A DNA stretch of 64,000 nucleotides from Kitasatospora sp. MAA4 (GTDB lineage Bacteria; Actinomycetota; Actinomycetes; Streptomycetales; Streptomycetaceae), in NCBI RefSeq assembly GCF_029893355.1, contig NZ_JARZAI010000009.1, positions 186,001 to 250,000 of the forward strand, in the 5' to 3' direction. Positions within the stretch are counted from its first letter, which is position 1, and every line of letters begins with the position of its first letter. A program made the position numbers and the translations under genes. The notes beneath the pieces are model-generated. The model worked only from the letters and a program-made list of their open reading frames with translations, did not search any database and was not told the DNA's origin. Shown here one piece after another: positions 7,424-16,220 of the stretch.

Positions 7424-10400
7424 TGGCCGCGCCACGAGCCAAGGTCCATGCCCGCCCGAGCGCCCAGGCCGCCGGCCGTCCGGGCGACTCCGCCGCCCCC
7501 GGGCGCGCCGCCGCCCGGCCGCCGGGGCGCCGGCGCAGCCCGTTGCGCTCGCTGCCGGGCGCGCTCGGCGCGCTGCTGGTGCTGGCCGTCCTGCTGGTCG
7601 GCGTCCCGGCGCTGCTCTACTACGGGACGACGTCGGTGGACGCCATGGGCGGAGCCGCCGGCGGGAACCTCTGGCAGGTGCTCAGCTCGCCCGACGACGG
7701 GCGGCTCTTCCTCTGGGCGCTGGTCGGCATCGGCTGGATCGGCTGGCTCTGCTTCGCACTCTCCGTGCTGCTGGAGATCCCGGCCCAGCTGCGCGGCCGG
7801 GTCGCCCGGCGGCTGCCGGCCTTCGGCTGGAGCCAGCGGATCGCGGCCGGACTGGTCGGCGCGGTGATCGCCCTGCTGCCGGTGGCCGGGGCCTCCTTCG
7901 CCGCCACCCCCGGGCAGTTGACCGCCGCGACGGCTCCGGCACAGCTCGCGCCCGCGCCGCAGTACGCCGCCCTGACGGCCGGTCCGGTGACCGCGCCCAG
8001 GACCGCGCTGCCCGCCGCGGACCCGCAGCAGCCCACCTACACGGTGCGCGACAGCCGTCCCGCCGACAGTCTCTGGTCGATCGCCGAGCGCCAACTCGGC
8101 TCCGGTGAACGCTGGCAGGAGATTACCAAGCTCAACGCCGGTCGGGTGATGGACGGTTCGGGGGCCCGCTTCGACGCGGACCGGCCGATCCAGCCGGGTT
8201 GGCAGCTGCTGATGCCGGTCGGCGCGGCGCCGGACGCCGCCCCGGCGCCCGCGCCTGTGCCCGCCGCGTCCGTACCCGGGCCGGCCGCAGGCGCGCACGA
8301 CGCCACGACGACGGTCTGGGACGGGGACACGCTGTCCTCCATCGCGCTGCGGGAGATGGGGAGTTCGCAGGACTGGCCGCAACTCTTCGCGGCCAACAAG
8401 GGAGTGCAGGAGCCGGACGGAGAGCGGCTGACGGACCCGGACGTGGTGGTGGCGGGGACGGTGCTGACGGTCCCGGGGGGCGCTGCTGCTCCTGCTCCTG
8501 CTCCCGCTGCTGCCCCTGCACCGGCGCCGGCTCCGTCCGCGCCGGTGCTCGCCAACCCCGAGGCAGCGCCGCACCCTTCTGTTACGCCGCACCCCTCCGC
8601 CACGCCGCACCCTTCCGCTGCGCCGCGCTCGGAGGCTCACCCCGCCGCCAAGGCCGGAGGCGCCAAGGCCGAGGCGCCCAGCGGCGACTACACCGCCTCC
8701 CTGGAAGCCTCCGGAGTCGGCCTGCTGCTCGCCGCCGCGATGATCGGCGCGGTGGCCAACCGGCGCGTCATCCAGCAGCGCGCCCGCCGTCCCCGGCACC
8801 GGATCCTGATGCCGCCGGCGCCCGCCGCCGCCTTCGAGTCGGAGCTGAAGGCTCGTCAGAGCGGCACCGGGCTCGACCAGTTGAACCGTTCGCTGCGCAC
8901 CCTGGCCCGCAACGTCAGCCGGACCGGCAAGCGCCTGCCCGCCCTCGCGGCCGTACGGGTGACCGCCGGCGGCACCATCGAACTGCACCTGGCGGCACCG
9001 GCCGTGCCGATCGCGCCGTTCCGCGCCGCGCACGCCGCCAACGTGTGGTGGTGTGCCAGCGACTCCGGCGACCTGCTCTCCGCCCAGCAGGCCGCCAAGG
9101 TCCCGGCGCCCTATCCGGCCCTGGTCACGCTCGGCAGCGCCGCCGACGGCGCGGCCGTGCTCGCCGACCTGGAGACGGTCCGCCTGCTGCACCTCAGCGG
9201 CCACCCCGACGACGCGCGCGGGGTGCTGCGCACCATCGCGCTGGAGCTGGCCCACAGCCCGCTGGCCGACAAGCTCAACCTGCACCTGATCGGCTTCGCC
9301 GACGACCTCCCGGTCTCCGACACCGTGGCCGACCGCGTGCACCGCTACCCCCACCTGGAGGCCGCACTGTCGGCGCTCGGCCCGCGCACCGCGAAGGCCA
9401 GGGCCTCGCTGGTCGCCGCCGGAGCCGCCCACCCCCGCGACGCCCGCAGCCGCGGCCACGCCGACGAGGCCTGGGTGCCGGAGATCGTGCTCTCCGCCCA
9501 GCCGCCCAGCGGCGCCGTCCCCGCCGAGCTCGGCCGCCTGCTGGACGGCCGTCCGCGCACCTGCCTGGCCGTCGTCACCCGGGCCCCCGAGCGCGGCGCC
9601 GGCCCGGTGGCCCGCTGGACCCTGCCGAGCGCCGGCGCGGCGAACCTGCCCGGACTCCACCTCTCGCTGCAACTCCAGCGGCTGACCGACGAACAATTCG
9701 GCCACTGGAGCGAGTTGATGCACACGTCCGGATCGGTGGAGCAACAGCCCGCGCCCACCTGGACGTTCGACGGCGAGGAGTTGGAGCCTGCCGATCTGCC
9801 CAGGCCCGTACCCGTGTTGGCGGGAGTCGGGGCCCCGGGCTCGGCGGCCGACGCACCGTTCGTCGGGGCGTCGCTGCCCGACGGCGTGCCGGAGGCCGGA
9901 CCGCGGCTGATCGCCCGGCTGATCGGGACCGGCAGCAGCCCGTTCGCCACCATCGACCCGGCGGCCGCGCCCGGCGGTTCGGCCGGCTTCCCGAATGACC
10001 CGTACTCGGCCTCACCGCCGCCCACTCCCTCACCTTCCCTGCCCGTGTCCCCCTCGGGCCCGCTCTCGGGGCTGCCGCTCGACGCGCCGCCCCGGCACAG
10101 CATCAACAACCGCGGCCTGAAGGCCAACAGCGGACAGGTGGTCATCCCGGTCACCGCCCAGCTGCCGGAGTCCGCCGCCCCCGAACCGGCGCCCGAGCCC
10201 GCCTTCGAGCCCGCCTTCGAGCTCGCCCCGCCCGCCGAGCCCGCCCCCGTGCCCGAGCCCGCCCCCGTGCCCGACCCCACTCCCGAGCCCCTCCCCATGC
10301 ACGGCGCCGCCCCGGCCCCCAGCGCCAGCGACCCCCGGGTGCCCGCCCGTCCCGAACCCGCCACGCCCGCGCCGACGCCGTCCACCATCAGCACGGTCAC

Positions 10401-11199
10401 CGCGCGGACCGACGCCGACGACCTGCTTGCGATCCTCCGCTCGCCGGAGGCGCACGCCGTCCGCACCGCGCCCCGGGTCCGCCTGCTCGGCCCGGTCGAC
10501 GTCCTCGGCGCCACCGGTCCGGCCGATCCCGCAGCCCTGTCCGGTCTCACCGAGCTGGCCGCCTACCTCGCCCTCAACCCGGGCGCCGACCCCGCCGCCG
10601 TGGACCGCGCACTCCACCCCGGCGACCATGCCCGCCCCGACCAGGCCCTGCCCGCCTCACTGCCGGAACTGGCCACCTGGTTCGGCGCGGCCCCCGACGG
10701 CCGCGCCTTCCTCCGATCGGACAGCCCCGACGGCTGCACCTTCGCACCCACCGTGACCTGCGACTGGGACGAGTTCCGCAGCCTCTACCGACGCGGCATG
10801 CGCAGCACCAGCACCACCGCCGACGCCGCGCTCGCCCACGCGCTCGCCCTGGTCCGCGGCGCCCCCTTCGCCGAGGCCCCGGCCACCACGTACGGCTGGG
10901 CCGAGGCGGCCCGCCAGGACATGCTCGCCGCCGTCGTCGACACCGCCCACGAACTGGCCGCCCGCCGCCTCCAGTACGGCGACCACCGCAGCGCCGAGGC
11001 AGCGGTCTTCCGCGGCCTCGCCGTCGCCCCCGACGTCGAACTCCTGCACCGCGACCTCTTCTACGCCTACGCCTCAGCCGGCGCCCGCGACCAACTCCTG
11101 AAAGCCGTCAACCGCCTGGACGCCCTCAGCCGCCGCACCGGCCGCAGCCTCGACCCCGACACCGTGGCCCTCCTGCGCGACCTCCTCTCCGGCGCCTGA
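7423..11199 (+). CDS. Membrane-bound LysM and BTAD-domain regulator-like protein
   Basis: A 1258-aa protein; ATG 7423 overlaps the upstream TGA. It opens with a basic leader and three membrane segments (about residues 40-62, 97-120 and 143-165). Two LysM-type repeats follow, at about 206-266 (YTVRDSRPADSLWSIAERQ) and 295-352 (VWDGDTLSSIALREMG); then His/Pro repeats at 8572-8624, another membrane helix near 429-448, a long middle region, and a Pro/Glu-rich stretch. The C-terminus from about residue 1020 (VRLLGPVDVLGATG, then WDEFRSLYRRGMRS to the end) looks like the BTAD/SARP transcriptional-activator fold. LysM binds peptidoglycan and BTAD is a regulator module, so it may couple wall state to pilus expression. 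That link is inference. The gene ends the operon. Confidence 0.8.
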   Translation: MAAPRAKVHARPSAQAAGRPGDSAAPGRAAARPPGRRRSPLRSLPGALGALLVLAVLLVGVPALLYYGTTSVDAMGGAAGGNLWQVLSSPDDGRLFLWALVGIGWIGWLCFALSVLLEIPAQLRGRVARRLPAFGWSQRIAAGLVGAVIALLPVAGASFAATPGQLTAATAPAQLAPAPQYAALTAGPVTAPRTALPAADPQQPTYTVRDSRPADSLWSIAERQLGSGERWQEITKLNAGRVMDGSGARFDADRPIQPGWQLLMPVGAAPDAAPAPAPVPAASVPGPAAGAHDATTTVWDGDTLSSIALREMGSSQDWPQLFAANKGVQEPDGERLTDPDVVVAGTVLTVPGGAAAPAPAPAAAPAPAPAPSAPVLANPEAAPHPSVTPHPSATPHPSAAPRSEAHPAAKAGGAKAEAPSGDYTASLEASGVGLLLAAAMIGAVANRRVIQQRARRPRHRILMPPAPAAAFESELKARQSGTGLDQLNRSLRTLARNVSRTGKRLPALAAVRVTAGGTIELHLAAPAVPIAPFRAAHAANVWWCASDSGDLLSAQQAAKVPAPYPALVTLGSAADGAAVLADLETVRLLHLSGHPDDARGVLRTIALELAHSPLADKLNLHLIGFADDLPVSDTVADRVHRYPHLEAALSALGPRTAKARASLVAAGAAHPRDARSRGHADEAWVPEIVLSAQPPSGAVPAELGRLLDGRPRTCLAVVTRAPERGAGPVARWTLPSAGAANLPGLHLSLQLQRLTDEQFGHWSELMHTSGSVEQQPAPTWTFDGEELEPADLPRPVPVLAGVGAPGSAADAPFVGASLPDGVPEAGPRLIARLIGTGSSPFATIDPAAAPGGSAGFPNDPYSASPPPTPSPSLPVSPSGPLSGLPLDAPPRHSINNRGLKANSGQVVIPVTAQLPESAAPEPAPEPAFEPAFELAPPAEPAPVPEPAPVPDPTPEPLPMHGAAPAPSASDPRVPARPEPATPAPTPSTISTVTARTDADDLLAILRSPEAHAVRTAPRVRLLGPVDVLGATGPADPAALSGLTELAAYLALNPGADPAAVDRALHPGDHARPDQALPASLPELATWFGAAPDGRAFLRSDSPDGCTFAPTVTCDWDEFRSLYRRGMRSTSTTADAALAHALALVRGAPFAEAPATTYGWAEAARQDMLAAVVDTAHELAARRLQYGDHRSAEAAVFRGLAVAPDVELLHRDLFYAYASAGARDQLLKAVNRLDALSRRTGRSLDPDTVALLRDLLSGA

Positions 11200-11307
11200 C
11201 AGGAGTCGGCCGGGGATCCGGGCGGCCGCGTCGGGACGTGTCCGTGATCCGCTAGAGTCCGGCCACGATCGAACAGCTGCGCGGGCAGCAGGCTTGGGGG
11301 CGGGAGC

Positions 11308-12195
11308 ATGACGGACGCAGCGCAACCGGACGGCGGGGAAGCGGCAGCGCCGCAGGACGCTCGTCCCACCGACCCGTGGGCGGCACCGGGTACGCCGGGT
11401 GCCCCGTACGGGCCGCCGCCCGGCGCGGGCCAGTACCCTCACCCGTCCGCGCAGGTCGGGCCCTACCCCTACCCCTCCGACGGGCGCCCGGTGGTCGAGG
11501 GAACCAACGGGCTGGCCATCACCTCGCTGGTCACCGGGGTCACCTGCTGCCTCTGGCCGGCCGCACTGGGCTTCGGAATCGCCGCGCTGGTCCAACTCCG
11601 GCGTCGCCGCCAGCGCGGGATCGGGCTCGCCATCGCGGGCGTGGTGCTCGGGACACTCGGGCTGATCGCGGGGACGATGAGCGCGGTCTACGGCACCCTG
11701 AACTTCCACGTGAGCGCTCCCAGGACCGCGCCTTCAGCGCCTGTGCTGCCCGGGCCCGGCGACTCGGATGGCTCCACCGGTCTGACCCAGACTCAGCAGG
11801 ACTTCGTGGACGACACCGCCGAGCTCGACATGCAGATCCGGGTGGTGAGTCGAACGGAGACCGACCGGGGGATGGCCCTTCAGGACTCGCAGGGCAATTC
11901 CCAGGTACTCATAGACACCTTGGAGCTGCTGGGCAGGAGGCAGTGGCCAACCGAGGTCAAGGGCCAGATCGCTACGCTGGTGAGCAGTCTTCAGGCCGAC
12001 GAGACCGTATGGCAGGCGGCCGCCCTCAACACCGCCGACCCGGTGGGGGCCTTCCAGGCAGCCATGCAGACCAATGACCCTGCTGTTGCCCTGGCCACCG
12101 CCCGCAAGGCGTTCTCGCTCAATGAGAACAACCTGCCGGCCGACCCGGGCAGCAGCACACAGCCGAGCGCCGGCGCCACACCCGTCGCAGTCTGA
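11308..12195 (+). CDS. DUF4190-type membrane protein
   Basis: A 295-aa protein. The first 65 residues are Pro/Gly/Tyr-rich and probably disordered. Two membrane helices follow, with NGLAITSLVTGVTCCLWPAA and RQRGIGLAIAGVVLGTLGLI, the paired-helix signature of DUF4190 proteins (small multi-pass proteins with no defined function). An extracytoplasmic C-terminal domain of about 160 residues has no recognised motif. The start ATG 11308 has only a close GGGAG upstream, so a slightly different start is possible. It stands alone between the pilus operon and a convergent methyltransferase gene. Confidence 0.6.
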   Translation: MTDAAQPDGGEAAAPQDARPTDPWAAPGTPGAPYGPPPGAGQYPHPSAQVGPYPYPSDGRPVVEGTNGLAITSLVTGVTCCLWPAALGFGIAALVQLRRRRQRGIGLAIAGVVLGTLGLIAGTMSAVYGTLNFHVSAPRTAPSAPVLPGPGDSDGSTGLTQTQQDFVDDTAELDMQIRVVSRTETDRGMALQDSQGNSQVLIDTLELLGRRQWPTEVKGQIATLVSSLQADETVWQAAALNTADPVGAFQAAMQTNDPAVALATARKAFSLNENNLPADPGSSTQPSAGATPVAV

Positions 12196-12219
12196 CGCGT
12201 AGGGCCGGTTCCGCGGTGG

Positions 12220-12990
12220 CTACCGGCTTCGAGCGGTCAGCAGCGGTTGGAAGAAGCCGCTGTCCTCGGGCCGGTGCCAGGTGGGTTCGGTGAATCCGGC
12301 GTCGATGACGAAGCCGGTGAGCTGCTCCCGGGTCAGCGCCCAGTAGGTGGTTCGGCGTACCCGGCTGGTCCACGCGTCGCCCTCGGGCAGCAGCTGGACG
12401 TGTTCGACGTCGTACCGTTGACCGTCGGCGTGCCAGTTCCACAGCTGGAAGGTGATCGTCCGTCCGGCGGGGGTGTGCGACACCTGGAGCGGAGTTGTGG
12501 TGGGGTGCGTGAGGCGGGCCTGCTCGTAGGGCCGGATGCTGAGCAGCAGAAGCCCGTCGGCGCGGAGCACTCGGTGCATGTCGGTCAGCGCGGCGTGGAC
12601 GTCCTCGGCGGTGAGCAGGTGCGGAAGCGCGTTGTCGGCACACAGGACCGCGTCGAAACTCGTCGCCCGGAACGGCAGTTGGCGCATGTCCGCCGCGGTC
12701 GTCGGGAGGGCGACTCCGCGCGTTCCCGCTTCGCGTACGGCGCGGGCGGCCGCGGCGGGACTCAGGTCGCTGCCGGTGACGCGGTGTCCTCGCTGGGCCA
12801 GGCCGATGGCCTGGGTGCCGATTCCGCAGGCGCAGTCCAGCACCGTCTGTGCGGTGGCGCCCAGTTGCGCGGTGATGAGTTGGTCCAGGGCCGCGCCCTG
12901 GCGGGCGATGCCCGCGTCCCAGTCCTGGTAGATCAGGTGGTAGTCGGCGGTCAGCTGGTCGTAGAACTGCCGAACGGGATTCTCTGACAT
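12220..12990 (-). CDS. Class I SAM-dependent methyltransferase
   Basis: A 256-aa protein from ATG 12990 with GAGGGG upstream. VLDCACGIGTQAIGLAQRGH is motif I for S-adenosylmethionine binding, followed by VTGSDLSPAAAARA (acidic loop), SFDAVLCADNALPHL (motif IV region) and MHRVLRADGLLLLSIRPYE (the post-motif strand). This is the UbiE/Methyltransf_11 layout for small-molecule methylation in the cytoplasm. The substrate cannot be read from sequence. It probably forms a unit with the His-rich small protein just upstream (11-base gap), whose role is unknown. Confidence 0.82.
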   Translation of the reverse strand: MSENPVRQFYDQLTADYHLIYQDWDAGIARQGAALDQLITAQLGATAQTVLDCACGIGTQAIGLAQRGHRVTGSDLSPAAAARAVREAGTRGVALPTTAADMRQLPFRATSFDAVLCADNALPHLLTAEDVHAALTDMHRVLRADGLLLLSIRPYEQARLTHPTTTPLQVSHTPAGRTITFQLWNWHADGQRYDVEHVQLLPEGDAWTSRVRRTTYWALTREQLTGFVIDAGFTEPTWHRPEDSGFFQPLLTARSR

Positions 12991-13001
12991 ACGCCCCTCA
13001 G

Positions 13002-13295
13002 TCAGTGGTGATGGCCGCCCGAGTCGTGGTGCGAGGTGGACGAGTTGCCGCTGTCGAAGCTCGGCGACGAGGTGTGGTGGTGGTGGTCGTGATGCTGGTG
13101 GTGGTGCCCCGGATGTCCCTGGGCGTCCTCGGGCAGCCACTCCAGGCCGCCGCCCTGCCGGCCAGACTGCGCCCCCGACCCCTGGACGCCGGTGCGCTGC
13201 CCCTTGCGCATGGTCAGCGCGAAGGCGAGGAACACCACACCCACCACCACGGCGAAGACCAGCGCGAAAAACCCCACCACGACCAGGCCGATCAT
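13002..13295 (-). CDS. Small membrane protein with His-rich tail
   Basis: A 97-aa hypothetical protein from ATG 13295. It has one N-terminal membrane helix (MIGLVVVGFFALVFAVVVGV) and a hydrophilic C-terminal half with clusters of histidines (HHHQHHDHHHH and HHDSGGHHH). The His clusters could bind divalent metals; that is inference from composition. No family was recognised. It lies 11 bases upstream of the methyltransferase gene on the same strand. Confidence 0.55.
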   Translation of the reverse strand: MIGLVVVGFFALVFAVVVGVVFLAFALTMRKGQRTGVQGSGAQSGRQGGGLEWLPEDAQGHPGHHHQHHDHHHHTSSPSFDSGNSSTSHHDSGGHHH

Positions 13296-13368
13296 CCCGA
13301 CTCCCGTTCCACGCCATTCATCGCCAGGACACTACCTGCCCCTCCACCGCAGGCTACGGTCTACCCGC

Positions 13369-13785
13369 TCATCGCACGCCGAGCCGGTACACGAACTTCA
13401 GCGCCGACCACGTGGCATCGATCGCGGCGACCTTGACGTCCACCAGTCCGACCGGCAGGGCCAGGCCGCCCGCCCGCACGTCCTGCTCTCCGACATCGGT
13501 CCGGACGCCGGACGACTTCTTCGGCCAGCAGATCCACAGCGCGCCCGCCCGGTCAAGCCTGCCCGGCAGGGCGGCCAAGTGCCCGTCCAGCACAGCGCGA
13601 TCGGCCGCGAACGCGACGATGACGTCGTACGGCCCCGCCCCCGCCCGCCGGTGCACGCGCACGCCCGCGGGCATCGGCCGCGGGTCGAAGCCGTCCGGCG
13701 ACCGGACGAACAGCACCCGGTGCCCCGCCTTCACCCCGAGCTTGCGGAGGAGCGGAGTGCCGGAGTAGCCGCCTGTCTGGTTCAT
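13369..13785 (-). CDS. DUF3052-like protein
   Basis: A 138-aa protein from ATG 13785. The opening GYSGTPLLRKLGVKAGHRVL, the middle PYDVIVAFAADRAVLDGHLA and the WICWPKKSSGVRTDV segment fit the DUF3052 family of small cytoplasmic actinobacterial proteins, whose function is not established. It is transcribed toward the His-rich protein gene but is separated from it by about 70 bases. Confidence 0.6.
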   Translation of the reverse strand: MNQTGGYSGTPLLRKLGVKAGHRVLFVRSPDGFDPRPMPAGVRVHRRAGAGPYDVIVAFAADRAVLDGHLAALPGRLDRAGALWICWPKKSSGVRTDVGEQDVRAGGLALPVGLVDVKVAAIDATWSALKFVYRLGVR

Positions 13786-13915
13786 GGCTCACCGAGCGTA
13801 GGACAAAACCGGTTGCCCGAGTACGGGTCGGCGCGCAGACTCCCTGTCGTGATCTCTCAATGCCGCGACCGCCGCCACCGTCCGTGCATCGCCATGTCAG
13901 TTGAGGATCACTGCC

Positions 13916-14485
13916 TTGAACCACGCCATACGTGAGTACGCCCCCGCCGACGAGACCGCCTGGCTGCGCTGCCGGGTGCTGTCGTTCCTGGACACCGCCT
14001 ATTTCGACGATGTCCTGAGGGCCAAACCCCCGATCCCCGCTCCGGGCTTCGCCCTGGTGGCGGCTGGGGAGCGCGGAGCCGTCGTCGGGATCATGGACGT
14101 CACCGTCGAGGGCGCGCTGGCGACCGTCGACACCGTCGCCGTCCACCCGGACCACCAGCACCAGGGGATCGGCCGCGCCCTGCTGGCCGATGCGCGCGCC
14201 CGCGTCGCGGCGCTGGGTGTGCGGACGCTGGACGCGTGGACCCGGGACGACCCGGACACGCTCCGCTGGTACCGGGCGATGGGCTTCGCCGAGAGCGAGC
14301 ACTACCTCCACGTATACGCGAACTACTACACCGAGCCCGCGGAGCCCGACCGTGCCATCGCCGAACGCCGCCCGGGGCTACGGCCGATGATGGCCTTCCT
14401 GCACGCCAACCTGCGGGACGAGCCGTTGCTCCGCGAGCAGTTCGCCCGTGTCCACGTCTGCCGCCGCTTCGCGCTGGAGCTCTGA
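13916..14485 (+). CDS. GNAT family acetyltransferase
   Basis: A 189-aa protein. TTG 13916 is chosen because GAGGA at 13903-13907 is spaced eight bases away; an upstream TTG at 13901 would have no such site. The acetyl-CoA binding motif is clear: VDTVAVHPDHQHQGIGRALL, then ALGVRTLDAWTRDDPDTLRWYRAMGF, the usual GNAT beta4-alpha3 and beta5 regions. A C-terminal extension of about 50 residues follows the core. The acceptor could be a small amine or a protein N-terminus. It is a monocistronic gene divergent from the DUF3052 gene. Confidence 0.78.
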   Translation: MNHAIREYAPADETAWLRCRVLSFLDTAYFDDVLRAKPPIPAPGFALVAAGERGAVVGIMDVTVEGALATVDTVAVHPDHQHQGIGRALLADARARVAALGVRTLDAWTRDDPDTLRWYRAMGFAESEHYLHVYANYYTEPAEPDRAIAERRPGLRPMMAFLHANLRDEPLLREQFARVHVCRRFALEL

Positions 14486-14522
14486 CCGGCCGTTGTCAGT
14501 GCCGATCCGTACGGTCTGGCTC

Positions 14523-14867
14523 ATGGATACCGACCGGACGACGTATGCGCCTCTGACGCTCATCGAGTACGACCACGACCCCGGGTCCTACGGACTGCTC
14601 CTCACCGACGACGCCATGGTCGCCGTGGCGGACGAGTTCGAGGCTCGCGGTCGGCGGAGCAACGGGTACGGCTGGGAGTCCGTCGCCCGCTCAGCTGTGG
14701 ACGCGTACGCTCCCGAGATCGGGGAGCGGCTGACGTACGACTGCGAGGCGGGCATGTTCGTGGCGCGCAGTAACGACTTCGAGGCGCTGCGGCTCCTGGG
14801 GGTCCTGGTGTCGACGGCGTTCCACGACCGGGCCCGGCTCGGCGAGTTGCTGGGCAGCGGCAGGTAG
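14523..14867 (+). CDS. Immunity protein Imm51-like
   Basis: A 114-aa protein from ATG 14523. The central part has GYGWESVARSAVDAYAPEI followed by YDCEAGMFVARSNDFEAL, which matches my recollection of the Imm51 family pattern (Gly-Tyr-x-Trp-Glu, Ala-Pro, then Asp-x-Glu-Ala-Gly-Met-Phe). Imm51 proteins are immunity partners of polymorphic toxins and sit in the cytoplasm. No toxin gene is visible next to it, so it may be an orphan or have been recruited. No strong ribosome binding site precedes the start. Confidence 0.6.
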   Translation: MDTDRTTYAPLTLIEYDHDPGSYGLLLTDDAMVAVADEFEARGRRSNGYGWESVARSAVDAYAPEIGERLTYDCEAGMFVARSNDFEALRLLGVLVSTAFHDRARLGELLGSGR

Positions 14868-14876
14868 CTCGCGAAT

Positions 14877-14914
14877 CCTCTGGTGGCCGTTCCCGCAGAA
14901 CGGGCCACCAGAGG
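14877..14914. terminator. Bidirectional intrinsic terminator
   Basis: CCTCTGGTGGCC (14877-14888) and GGCCACCAGAGG (14903-14914) form a perfect 12-bp stem. It lies between the convergent Imm51-like gene and the S1 protease gene and can serve both. Confidence 0.8.
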
Positions 14915-14926
14915 ACTGACGTGACG

Positions 14927-15907
14927 TCAGAAGTTCAGCGGCTGGAAGAAGGTGGGGCCGCCGCCGCCCTGCGGGCCGCCGCTGATCAGGCCCAGGCCCT
15001 TGTCCTTCGCGCGGTCGAAGACGGGACCGCCGGAGTCGCCCGCGTTGCCGTTCTGGGTGCTCTCGGCGAGCCCGGTGACCACGCCGTCGGGGTAGTTGAC
15101 GGTCACGTTGGTGGCTTCGATGTACCCGCACTCGGTGCCGCTGGTGGCGCCGGTGCCGCAGACCTGCTCGCGCAACGCGGGGACGCCGAAGGAGGTGATC
15201 TGCTGCACCACGCCGTCGTCGATGACCGTGCTGTTCAGCGTCCACCGGTCGGTGGGGGTGATGACGGCCCAGTCGTGCCCGGGGAACTTCTTGGCGGTGA
15301 CCGAGCCGAGCAGGTTCTTGCTGCGGTCGTACCAGTTGGGCGCGGCAGCTCCGCAGTGCCCGGCGGTGGTCGCCTTGCCGTCACGGTAGTTGTTGAACCC
15401 ACTGGTGCACTCGTAGACCTCGCCGGTGGTGCCGCTGAAGATCGGCGTGCCGCCGTTGAATGCCAGGTCGGCCGCCGGGGTTCCGGAGTCCAGCGGGGCC
15501 GGGACCTTGGCGACCCGGGACGAGACCGCCGAGGAGACCTCGGTGACGTTCAGCAGCTGGGGGTCCAGGTCGGCCAGGAAGTCCTGCGTCACGCGGTCCT
15601 GCGCGCCGCTCAGCACCGCGACGGTGAGCTTGCAGGCGGACTGGTCGACGTACCAGTACTGGCCGTTGCCAGCCCGGCCAGACCTGGCCAGGTCGTCCAA
15701 CTTGCTCTGCAGGCCGTGCAGTTGGTCGACCTGTGCGGGGAGGCAGAACGGGCCGCGGGCCGCGGGCGGGATCGCGGCGGCGGTGGCTGCGGCGGGTGCG
15801 GCCGGTACGGCGGCGGCGCCGAGGGCCAGCAGGGCGATGGGCAGCAGGGATCGCTTGGTGCTGAGCGTGGTGAGTGCGGAGAGCGAGGTGGGCACGGTGA
15901 GCTTCAT
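14927..15907 (-). CDS. Secreted S1 family (streptogrisin/chymotrypsin-like) serine protease
   Basis: A 326-aa preproprotein from ATG 15907 with GAAGGA upstream. It has a signal peptide at about residues 1-45 (basic start, LLPIALLALGAAAVPAAPAA). A propeptide of about 100 residues includes QYWYVDQSACKLTVAVLSG, the pattern of S1E prodomains. The mature protease has the full catalytic triad: His184 (TAGHC), Asp212 (HDWAV) and Ser292 (GNAGDSGGPV). Cys pairs flank the His and the substrate pocket. It is probably an extracellular digestive protease with an intramolecular chaperone prodomain. It is a monocistronic gene. Confidence 0.88.
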   Translation of the reverse strand: MKLTVPTSLSALTTLSTKRSLLPIALLALGAAAVPAAPAAATAAAIPPAARGPFCLPAQVDQLHGLQSKLDDLARSGRAGNGQYWYVDQSACKLTVAVLSGAQDRVTQDFLADLDPQLLNVTEVSSAVSSRVAKVPAPLDSGTPAADLAFNGGTPIFSGTTGEVYECTSGFNNYRDGKATTAGHCGAAAPNWYDRSKNLLGSVTAKKFPGHDWAVITPTDRWTLNSTVIDDGVVQQITSFGVPALREQVCGTGATSGTECGYIEATNVTVNYPDGVVTGLAESTQNGNAGDSGGPVFDRAKDKGLGLISGGPQGGGGPTFFQPLNF

Positions 15908-16220
15908 TCGCGGTTCCTTCGGGGGTCGGCAGACGCGGATCGGCAGCAGGGCATCGCCCCGCGCGGGCCTGGTGCGTGGCCGAAGGGGCGCGTGGCGTCA
16001 CTTTAGGCACGGCGAACACCGGTTCGGCTGCGGAACGTGCAGCGGTTCACCCGAAGGGATCAGCCGCGCTCGGCGGAGCGTCCGACGGCGCCGTCGCCCC
16101 GGCCTGGAGTAGAGGGGAGATCACCCCGTAAGGTGGCGCGAAAGGGGAGCGGTGGTGGGTCGCCGCGACCTGCGGACTGAGAACAGCCGCCGGGTACGGC
16201 GGACGGGGTGGTGACCGGCG
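15908..16220. other. Divergent intergenic region
   Basis: A 313-base gap between the divergent S1 protease gene and the caspase-like gene. It must hold both promoters. No convincing -10/-35 pair, tRNA or small ORF was recognised. Confidence 0.5.

Noticed and set aside
7213..9744. An 843-codon minus-strand frame opposite the LysM/BTAD gene
   Set aside because: Low-complexity composition and no start signal; the plus-strand gene carries LysM motifs and is coupled to its operon.
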